From Paralichthys olivaceus (taxonomy: Eukaryota; Chordata; Actinopteri; Pleuronectiformes; Paralichthyidae), in contig NC_091096.1 in the NCBI RefSeq assembly GCF_024713975.1, positions 27,305,458-27,369,457 of the forward strand: a stretch of 64,000 nucleotides of DNA. The letters are read 5' to 3'. The notes under the pieces are model-generated. The model searched no databases. It was not told where the DNA came from and was given only the letters and a program-made list of their open reading frames with translations. Each line of letters opens with the position of its first letter. Position 1 is the first letter of the stretch. The position numbers were made by a program, and so were the translations under genes. This document shows positions 55,045-64,000 of this stretch, one piece after another.

Positions 55045-58000
55045 GTAAGTTGCTCTTCTCTCATCCGTTAAACGTTACTTTGTACAGGCTACGATAACTG
55101 CGCCCACCAGTTTGCTAAACAAAAGGTAACCGGAGCGGGGACACTGGACGCACCAAAGGCACTGCGGTAACGTGTCAAACGCATATTTATTAATAGGGTA
55201 GAACTGCTGTTGCAAACTCAGCAGCTAGCAGACGCCCAATTCAGAGATAAACTCAAACAATATTTTAGGCATTAGCTTAAAAAGATATGTTAATGGTAAT
55301 ATTTTCGCCCATTTTTTACTCTTGTTAAGATCAACAATTGTAAAGCCACAGTGCAGATTGATGAGGATAAAAATTAAAATTATTAAGTGATAATTTTTGT
55401 ACTTAGTTAAGTGCGCGTTCTCTTTTGATAGGGGAGCTCCAGAAAGGATGTATTTGCAGTAACTCTACATCTTGTTAATGTTGAAAATTATGTTAAGCTT
55501 GACAATCTTCCTTGGTAACCGATTCTTTGCATGTGTGTGTGAAATAGTCTTTCAGAGCCATGTGGTTTTTACCTTCCACATCACAGTTTTGCTTCTGTTT
55601 GAAATTGCTGACAGAAAGAACGATTTTTATTGCCTTTTAGTTTTGGGCAATATAAATGAAAAGCAACCCCAACAAGTGTGTATGAAAGAAATGTATATAA
55701 CGACCCAAGTTGTTTATTTTAAAATCCCACTGGTAGAATAACTGAATTATACAAAAGCGAATGAAAATGGAGGATACTATATCTAGTATTAAAAGTACAA
55801 ATTGACAATCAAAAGAGATCAAATTTAAATGATTATTTTACTACACTGCAATGAAAAGTCATAACTAAAGTATAAAAGAAAAAGGAAATTTAAAATGTGA
55901 CATTAAAAATTGTGAACATTTTAACTGCAAAACCTGAAATGTTGATACTCAGACTGAAAGCTACATTTTGCGCAATTGTCTCTTGGCTTTTCAAACTGTA
56001 TAAAAGAAGAGGCGCGACTGTAGTGACGGTTTGATTTGGTGCAGTGGCACCTTATGGTCAGCAGGCAGAGCTGACTGCAGAAGACCACACTGCAAAGAAA
56101 ACAGAGAAACGGAGGAAGTGATGGGAACAGGATCAGAGGGATGACTATTATCAATAAGGAAATGACTTTATAACTTGATTTAAGTGTTATGCATTTCTGT
56201 CTATGTGTGTTCACTTACAGTAGGCATTCACAGTCACTGCAGGTGTCTGTCAGCAGTGGACAGTGTAGCAGGGAACTCATGCTGGGAATTTTAAAAGTAT
56301 CAATAATAATTAATTAATTAATTAAATGTTCAACAATATCAATATAAGTCCAATATATATTGGTTTAATGTGCAGCACATGAATCAGGTATAACACATAA
56401 TTGATCCATCTCAGATCTGTAAAATGTTTTGCTGTTTGCAAATATTTATAATTTTTCACCCATATCCACAGCCTTTACTCAGGATAAAAGAGGTGTTGGA
56501 CTTAGGAAATTATAATGAAACATTTGTAATTATCAATATCACCTGTTACGGCCAAAAACTATCAACATAAACATTTTCACATCACCCAGCCCTTTAAAAG
56601 GATAACATGACGTTTAATTAACATTAATAACATTAATGTATTTATTTACTTTTTATCGTTTTAGTATTTTTGTACTTATATGTTTGCACTGTGAAGGAGT
56701 GGCTCTATAATTTCATTGTACACCCTGTTCAATGACAATAAAGACATTCTTATGAGCAACTAGTTATATTAGCTGTAATTTGATGGCATGCATGACATTA
56801 CTTCAAGAGTCAGGTCAATTCTCAGTTCTCTTCAGAAATGAAGAAGCCTCTTAGATGTGATTATTAAGTGTCTTCAAAAAACTCAATCAAGTCCAGTTGT
56901 TCAATCAAGTCTGACTGGGCAGCAGAGTTGCAAATTTCACAAACGAGGAGCAAATTGTTATATTTGAAAAATACAAGGAATCTAAACACATTATCCAGCC
57001 TAAAAGACACACAGTTACAGCCGCTAAATACAGGAAGGTCTGCTGGGAAAAATTCTCTGTGTGAATGTGTAAGTTACGGAGACCCCCGGTGACGTTTGAA
57101 AAAAAAAAAAAAAAAAAAACATAACCATGACATAATAACAGGTGGCAATGAGATAAGTAACTACGAGATATGAATCTGTTCTTAACTTAAAAAAAACAAA
57201 ACAAAAAAAAAAAACTGGCAAACTGAATAGAAGAAGCCTTTTGGATGAGGGATGAAATGTTTCCCTCACATGATGTAGCCTCTATAATGGACTTTAGTTT
57301 GACGCACAATATCTGCAATGACTCACTATGTGTCGGATTGGTTATACTGTATATGGCTGCAGCTGTTGTCAAAGTAGATTGTTCCCTGTGATGTGATTTT
57401 ATAACTTTCATAAAGAAACTCATCAGAGTAGGCAAAAGGAAATCCTGCTTTGTAGTACAGGCCACAGGTAAAAGCAGATTCATTGGCTGATTCTACCCCT
57501 AACCTATATCCAAACTTTTGAAAATTGAGATTTAATTTAAAGGAAGATTTTACCAATTTTAAAACATATTTTTGCAGTTCAATTTAAACTGATATAATCA
57601 CTAATTATGCTGTTAAATTTTACATTGGAGATTACAAAATATTTTATATATGATATAGTGCTTGAAAATGATATGAGAACCATTTCTCTGTAATAAAGGT
57701 GCAATCAAAGTCACGGAGCACTCCCAAAAAGTTCAAACTTAGTGAGCCTATATCTGTCTTAATTAGTATCTGTGATTAATTTTGTTTCAAATTGTACATA
57801 ATCAGCATGAAAAATATAATCAGTACTGTACATGTGAAGGTACATTAAAAACGCCAAGACAAGCAATGACCCATAAATATAGTAAATCATTAATCTAATG
57901 TATGATATGGAGAAACCTATTGACCATATAAATAACTACAAGGAGATCCATTAAATCGTATTTATTTTATAAAACATGATTTGGAGAATCTTAACAACAT

Positions 58001-58200
58001 GTTGATACTTCATTGCCAACAATGACATGTGATCTCAGACATCAATTTCACAAATATTTGAGCCATTTGGCCACATGATCAGTTTGATCAGGTGACTGCC
58101 AGAAGGTCTCATTGGTCTATTCTATAAGCTACAGTATATCTTTGATGCCACTTCTGAGATAAAAAAGAAGCCATCTCAAATATTCAGACCAAAAGTACAC
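55045..58200. other. AT-rich non-coding stretch
   Basis: No protein or repeat recognised apart from short A-tracts (57099–57119). Open frames here are short and have no recognisable motifs. May be intron of a gene starting near 55 kb. Confidence 0.4.
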
Positions 58201-58206
58201 ACTGTA

Positions 58207-58540
58207 AGGAATTGCTGTATATTTACGGTGGATTTACAACAGTATCCTACTGTATTTTTGTAATAATTGTAAAATACTGTTAAATATTCATCCCTCACAT
58301 GTAAATGAACTTTTAAATTAGTCATTTAACAATACCAGTAGATAACTGTAATTTAACAGCATAAAACAGTATTTGTAATGAATTGCTGTAAATTTATGTT
58401 GGATTACAACAGTATCTTACTGTATTTTAAAATAATTGTAAAATACTGTTAAATATTCATGCTTACATGTAAATTAACAGTTAATGCTCAGTTAACAATA
58501 AGAAACTGTAATTTAACAGCATAAAACAGTATTTTCTGTC
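58207..58540. repeat. Tandem duplication of about 165 bp
   Basis: Two units, starting 'aaggaattgctgtatattta' (58207) and 'aatgaattgctgtaaattta' (58377), each ending 'cataaaacagtattt'. Rich in ACTGTA/TACAGT short palindromes. Confidence 0.85.
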
Positions 58541-58665
58541 AAGCAGTGGAGACATCCCTTCTCAAGTTCAGTCATCCATCAGCATCTTACTGATGATTGC
58601 GGGCTTATGTTTCTATTTTGATGATAGCACTTCTTTACTGATCAAACTCCTCAAACTCCTCATTT

Positions 58666-58766
58666 TTGAGTGACAATATACTAACTGGCTATTCCCGAAC
58701 TCAACTTTGGAGAGCACAGCTCCGTCATATCATTCGAGAAGTCCATGTGGAGTTCATCAGAGCAGG
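58666..58766 (+). CDS. Possible 5' exon of ZnF/TNP2-like locus
   Basis: An open block MSDNILTGYSRTQLWRAQLR then HIIREVHVEFIRAG runs to a GTAAAG donor at about 58767. It lies upstream of the C2H2 segment on the same strand. I do not recognise the peptide. A second block (ELTVQPQTGRNRGFSKGSEL) at 59063–59147 is similarly bounded by AG and GT. Both are weak. Confidence 0.3.
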
Positions 58767-59744
58767 TAAAGTAAAGGTATGCTTATCTCCCGAAATTGGT
58801 AGTGTCCAGTGTTGTTTTGTCTGCATGATTATTGAACTGTTGAAATTTCAGATGTTTTATTAGGTCTGTTTCATTAGTTCAGATTGCCTGGCTAAGTGAA
58901 AGCTAGCTTGAGCTCAATTAGCTGTAGGTGTTGCTGACCTTCATAAAGTTTTTTTTATTGTAAAATTTATGTCATTAACATCTTAGAGATTGTTACGTTA
59001 TTAAAGTTAATCGCCAATTTTGTGAAGATATAACTAACCTGTGTTAACTTGTGCTTTTATAGAGCTGACTGTGCAACCACAAACTGGAAGGAACAGAGGA
59101 TTTTCCAAAGGGAGTGAGTTAGGACCTACAATCGCCAGTCTCTCACCAGGTGGAGAAGTAAGGTGTGTCAGTGTGTTCTTGCCAGGAGCAACATTAAAAA
59201 CATCAAACACATTTTATTATGTACTCCATTGTAGTAGTGTTTGTCTTTCTCAATCAGTGAAATTGAAGAAGGAAAAAAATCAGCTTCCTTAACTTTGCTT
59301 AATCATTTCATCATATAGGCAAGTCTGCGCATTTAAACTGCATGATATTGTCATATTAGCCAAGTATTGCTATGTTTGGCTAACATACAGTAGCCTACTT
59401 TGTTTTTCGTGAATGCCAGAAGTTATTATTTTATCACACTAAAGGTTTTGTTGTCAAAGACAGACATTTAACTAAAGCAAGATGATATTGTGTGACGTGT
59501 GCTAAGACATACACTGATATGTTACATGCGGACCCACAGTTGCACACCCAATGCTTCTTTTAAGTGTGTTTTTCCTGGATGTCATTGAATTTTCCAAAAG
59601 TTTAGAACATTTAAATCTCACAGCTACTGCCACTGTCGTGGCCAGTCTAGGTCTACACTGTATGGTGTGGTTGATTTAACTTGTCATGTTGGCTTGTGCA
59701 GTACTTAATGTGACAATACTCAGAACTCTTTCTCACATTTGAAG

Positions 59745-62071
59745 GTGCAGATAATAGAGGGGAAAGAGGTGGCTTGCCCTTTCAGAAACTGTGACAAAAG
59801 ATTTAAAGTCCAGTCTTCGTTCACATCACACATTTCAAGGAAACATGAAAAGTCCTCCGAAGAGGGTTTGATGGACTGCATTGTGAATCCGTCCAGTTCC
59901 TGAGATATTGATGGAGATAGTGATATGCAGATTGATGAGCCAGGTCTGTTGAGTTGTGAGCAAACAGAGGTCTGCCCAGAGGCTGTGGAAGAAAATCAGT
60001 TCTTCAGAAATTTAGCAATGTTTTATCTCAAGTTGCAAGCCAAATTTTTCCTTCCAGACTCTGTGATTCAGACTATCATAGAGGACTATCAACAGATATA
60101 TGAAATTAGTCAGTCAGACCTGCTTTTCAAACTCAAAGAAAAGCTTGTAAATCTTGGTCTTGCAGAAACTGACATAGAGAATGTAATTGATACCCTTAAA
60201 TGTGAAGATCTTTTCAGAAAATGCAATACCCAAACACTGAAAACTGACCAGAGGAGGAAAAATGTCTTCAAGACTAGCTTCCATTATGTTGAGCCAAAGC
60301 CCATTTGCCTAGGCCAGAACGAGCCAGGTAAGGAGTGCTTTGCGCAATATATCCCTGTCAAAGAGACTGTTGCATTTCTTCTGCAGTCTAACGTTTTGGA
60401 ACATTGGCATTCAAACACTTATGTCAACTCAGAGCAGGTGCTCAGAGATGTATGGGCTGGCACAAACATTGAAAACAACAATATGTTTGAGGTGAAAAAC
60501 TCCTCCTTAGGCTTAATTCTCTATCAGGATGCCTTTGGGGTTGTAAATCTGCTTGGGTCAGGGAAAAAAACCCACAAAGTCCTTGCAGTATATGCCACCC
60601 TTGCCAATATTTTGCCCCACAACAGGTCAAACATTGACTAGTGTTACTATGTGAAGAGCAGGACTTTAAGTATTTTGGTCAAGACCTAGTGTTTGGCTCT
60701 CTGATAAAGGATCTTAAAGATCTTGAGACAAGTGGCATCACCATGCCTGATGGTAAGACCTTCAAAGGAACTGTGTGTGCCATTGCAGGTGATAACTTAG
60801 GGTCACACTGTATTGGAGGCTTTACTGAGAATTTCAGCAAGAGCTTACACTTCTGTAGATATTATGAGATTGACCGTAAGACATTTCTGGAAGATCCTCT
60901 GGCCAAGGGCCAAGAGCGTACAGAAAATTCATATCAGGAATATGTCCAGGCTCAAAGTGTAGGGGTCAAATTTGACTCACTTTTCAATGAGTTGACTTAA
61001 TTTCATGTTTGCCAGCCTGAGTTACCTCCCTGCCTTAGCCATGACCTTTTTGAGGGCATAGTTTCCTTTGATTTGGCAATCTACATTAAACATCTTGTCA
61101 TGGTGGAGAAACATTTCACATACCTTGATTTGAATCGCCGTATTACTCAGTTCAAATATCTTGGTAGCGATGCAAGCAATAAACCCTGTGAGGTGAACTC
61201 AAGAGTGGAAAAACTATCTGGACATGTGGTTCAAAACTGGTGTTTCCTCAGGATGTTACCTGTGTTCATCAGTGACAAAATGGTGAACACGGTTGACAGT
61301 GAGGTATGGCAGTTAATTTTGCAGCTCAGGGAGATTGTGGACTTTATCACTGCTCCAGCTATTTCCACAGGTCAGGTAGCCTATTTAGGTGTCCTAATAG
61401 ATGAGTATTTGGATTCTAGAAGACAAACTTTTCCTTATCACCCACTTAAGCCCAAACACCACTATATCCTCCATTTTCCTGAACTCATCTTTCACTTTGG
61501 ACCACTCATCCGCTTGTGGACATTAAGGTTCAAAAGTAAACATACATACTTCAAGCGATGTGCAAGAAAACTGCAAAACTTTAAAAACCTGTGTGGTACC
61601 TTAGTGGAGAGACATCAACTTTTGCAAGCTCTTCTAGGTGCTGGCCCTCGTTTCCCACCAGATGTTGTGGTGGAAAGATGCACAGAGTTTGTCTTGGAAG
61701 ACCACAATGATAACATCAGACAATCAGTGGCACAATTCATCTTTGAACTTCTGAACACTCTAGTTACCCATGATGTGTCAGTAAAGGGGACTGAGTACAG
61801 GAGCAAATTGTTTGTTGTGATATCTCATAATGACGATGGGCTTATTGTTGGGAAAATTAAACAGGCTCATAAGAGTTCTTGTGTTTTTTTCATCACTGAA
61901 CAGTATCAAGCTGTGCGCCTGCCAGAATTTGGTGTTTATTACATTACAAAACTGAAGAGAGAATACTGCCGTGTTGCTCATGAGAACCTGCTTGACTATT
62001 ATCCATTGACAGTATACACTGTTTGGGTAATGTCACTCCTAATTCTTCATCATTCTATCCCAACCTTTTAG
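59745..62071 (+). pseudogene. C2H2 finger plus TNP2-like transposase-related protein (decayed)
   Basis: A multi-copy fish protein family. It opens after 'tttgaag' with VQIIEGKEVACPFRNCDKRF and SSFTSHISRKH, a single C2H2 finger (C-x4-C-x12-H-x4-H). A TGA at 59899–59901 follows. The main frame from 59925 runs 238 codons, including LILYQDAFGVVNLLGSGKKT and VLAVYATLANILPH, breaks with a one-base loss near 60640, continues GTVCAIAGDNLGSHCIGGF, hits TAA at 60998–61000 and goes on with HDLFEGIVSFDLAIYI, LKPKHHYILHFPELIFHFGP and WTLRFKSKHTYFKRCARKL. The order (an Asp after a strand, a second Asp before a Gly/His-rich turn, H-D-L-x-E-G, then a long helical domain) resembles CACTA/TNP2-type DDE transposases; that link is inference. 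Two stops and one shift in about 770 codons mean a recent death. It lies next to a SAM-like gene. Confidence 0.8.
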
Positions 62072-63692
62072 AAGAATGTCTTCACTGGAAGAGAGTATCA
62101 AGAGGATTCTCTTTAACACTTTGCCCAGTCTTTCTGTGGAGACACAATTAGAGATAGTTTCCACGCTTCAGACATCTGGTGTCGAGTCTGTGGATGACCT
62201 GAAATACGTCCAACAGGAGGACCTCAATGACTTGCTACCTGATATACAGCAAAGAAATTACTGGAGGCCTTCATATTAGGTAATTAATAATTACGAAGCC
62301 ATAGATTGTTATACACATTTAATTTTCATTCAGTATAATCATTGCTGCATAAGGTGCATGCTAATAATGACTATACTGTTCTGAGAACTGAGAATATTAA
62401 TTTTCTTCTTAAAAGGGGACCTAGAATGCTTTTCCTTGTCTTTGTCATATATATATATAGATAAAATCAAGCAAAGCTTCTGTAGTGGAGTCTGGAAAAT
62501 GAGCAAACTAGATGTCTTTGTTGTTTCAGAAACCAAGACCATCACTTTGGATCTCCAAGTTATCCACGATGATTCATCGGATTCAACTGCTTCAACTCAT
62601 CCTAACTCCTCATTCTCATTCTCATCCACCTCGCCCTCACTCTCCAGCTCCCCCTCCTGCTCCCGCTCATCACCACACCCACTACCAAATGGTGCCAGCA
62701 GTGTACTTCCAGATGACATAATATGGCCTGATGTATTTGTGGAACCATGGGACAAAATGCCCCAAGAAAAAGTTTCAGCCATTACAAATGGTTAAAGACC
62801 TTCCTCCAAGTGGCGGCACCAGATTATCAGAGTGCTGGTGGATGGAATAAGAAAATATTAGGCAATACTCAAAGAGTTTCGCTGACATAACAAGAAAAGG
62901 AATCCTCATTGCTGGAGGCTTTACCTCACTGCTTGAGCAAGTAAAAACTCGCATTGAGAATATCAACGGGTGGGGGGGGGGGGGGGCGGGGCTGTATCAG
63001 CAGTGCTTGATGGGATGTCGTGAGGGAACAAGACCTCAGAGAGGACCGTTTGATTCCTATGGCTGCACACAATTCCAGCTAGAGATCCTGTCAGGGGAGA
63101 CTACTGACACTTTGGAAGAGAAACGTTACAGAATTTAAAACATTTACAAGCAAGAGGGCTTGAATGGAGGACAGAGGGCGGAGGTGATACATCTCATGGA
63201 AACTACATACAGCCTTCAGCGTATCTACATAAATCAAATGCCAGCATCCTCCATTGAGGATCTAAGAATGAAATGGCCATACCTTTTTACACAGAGGGGC
63301 ATATATGCTCATTTTGAGCCACTGACAGATATCAAAGTCCTGCAAGTTTTGGAGCTTTTCGTGGGGGAATGTGGACGAGCAGTTGTGGAGTACTTCAGGA
63401 CAAAATCAAACCACAGTGATGTCCAAGCTCTTGTTTCCCAGGGTCTGGATGAGGATTTGACTCTCCAGTAGTTAAGCTTGTTATGGCTCATTTTGGTGAG
63501 AGCCCAGATGGACTGGTGATTCATACTGAAGTGAGTATTGATCAATTATTGTTAAATGATTCTTGTGATTGTACACCTATTATAACATTATTATTTTGTT
63601 GTACCTTCTCTTAACTTTTCAGGTGTCTGCCACTGCTGCTGACATTCAGGGAAGCTTCACTCTACCAGCCAGTCCTCGGCTCATTTTGCTCG
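62072..63692 (+). pseudogene. SAM-like / Ser-rich / C-terminal-domain gene, multi-exon, decayed
   Basis: Exons visible: 62072–62279 (SLEESIKRILFNTLPSLSVE then SVDDLKYVQQEDLNDLLPDI, a SAM-like helical domain); 62530–63530 (TKTITLDLQVIHDD, a Ser-rich tract, DVFVEPWDKMPQEKV, then in shifted frames RRHQIIRVLVD-like and ITRKGILIAGG-like segments and, from 63160, NGGQRAEVIHLMETTYSLQR to KWPYLFTQRGIYAHFEPLTD); and 63623–63692 (VSATAADIQGSFTLPASPRL, then ILLG). The 62279/62530 junction joins in phase (G|AA). Damage: one-base shift at the end of the SAM block, TAA at 62793–62795, a poly-G run at 62969–62986, further stops, a shift near 63470. The family is widespread and uncharacterised in fish; function unknown. 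Confidence 0.75.
62969..62986. repeat. Poly-G tract inside decayed exon
   Basis: 'gggtgggggggggggggggg'-type run that breaks the frame of the C-terminal-domain gene. Length may be unreliable in the assembly. Confidence 0.9.
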
Positions 63693-64000
63693 GTATGTAT
63701 TTTGGTGTACATGTTGAAAGAACTACTTTTTCTAATGAGAATGAAGTAACTATGGCATGTCATACTGAAAAACAGTACAATAATTGTACGGTAATTTTAT
63801 TTTGCCCATCTGACAATCCTGGCAACTGCCTTTTTCCTGTTTTTGAGAAATACAGCAGTCAATATGTCAATCAAAATGATGTCAGATGGCACTGGACAAG
63901 GTAAATACTTTTGGAACTGGAGATTATATCTCATTCCACTCTATATTTGTAAATGTCTATATTTCATAGGAAATGAGCCCAGGACAAACAGCCAGTGGAT
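63693..64000 (+). other. Right edge: intron after the SILLG-type exon
   Basis: GTATGT donor at 63693, then AT-rich text without a recognisable next exon before the window ends. Confidence 0.4.

Noticed and set aside
57024..57556. Minus-strand frames of 76–98 codons
   Set aside because: Poly-Phe from A-tracts and no homology.
62597..62782. Minus-strand Glu/Ser-rich frame
   Set aside because: Mirror of the Ser-rich exon on the plus strand.

Overview
The window is euchromatic DNA from a ray-finned (teleost) fish. It carries intron-rich vertebrate genes with GT–AG exon boundaries, and the intergenic space is filled with typical fish repeats: L2-type LINEs whose ORF1 carries an esterase, Tc1/mariner and hAT fossils, a BEL/Pao element and an endogenous retrovirus. 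No rRNA, tRNA or CRISPR was seen.

Two host genes are clear. The plus strand from about 2.7 to 14.6 kb carries the 3' part of an X11/Mint adaptor gene, best matched to APBA1: the PTB domain, PDZ1, PDZ2 and the C-terminus, in nine certain exons plus one probable upstream exon. The minus strand from 35.8 down to 28.5 kb carries a complete frataxin gene (FXN) in six coding exons (215 residues predicted), with a short GAA tract beside its start codon. The two genes are convergent. FXN and APBA1 also lie close together and face each other on human 9q21, so this is conserved synteny, although TJP2 and FAM189A2, which lie between them in human, are not in this interval.

The 14.5–27.7 kb interval holds the APBA1 3'UTR, sense and antisense L2 fragments, several short inverted-repeat elements, a mariner fossil and, at its right edge, an antisense FKBP12-like processed pseudogene. 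FXN introns hold a Tc1 transposase fossil, a hAT-like element and other repeats. A 292-bp MITE with perfect 63-bp inverted repeats sits about 180 bp upstream of the frataxin start codon.

From 37 to 54 kb there is a nest of retroelements. A decayed BEL/Pao element is split by a nearly full-length L2 that has lost its RT core. It is followed by an endogenous retrovirus (5' LTR, structured leader, gag, pro-pol, env remnant) whose pol gene is broken by a second L2, itself lacking its 3' half. A 539-bp hAT MITE with 8-bp target duplications follows. A CpG-rich segment near 55 kb ends in a splice donor and may be a promoter with a first exon.

The last 5.3 kb hold a decayed, intron-containing locus of a multi-copy fish family: a C2H2 finger followed by a large TNP2-like (CACTA-like) transposase-related protein, then, almost abutting, a SAM-like, Ser-rich and C-terminal-domain protein. 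This pairing is the best candidate for an under-described system. A second strong lead is a series of four hairpins in the retroviral leader, one of them with two compensatory base-pair changes. All reading was by eye, so repeat boundaries are approximate unless a target duplication or splice site fixes them.
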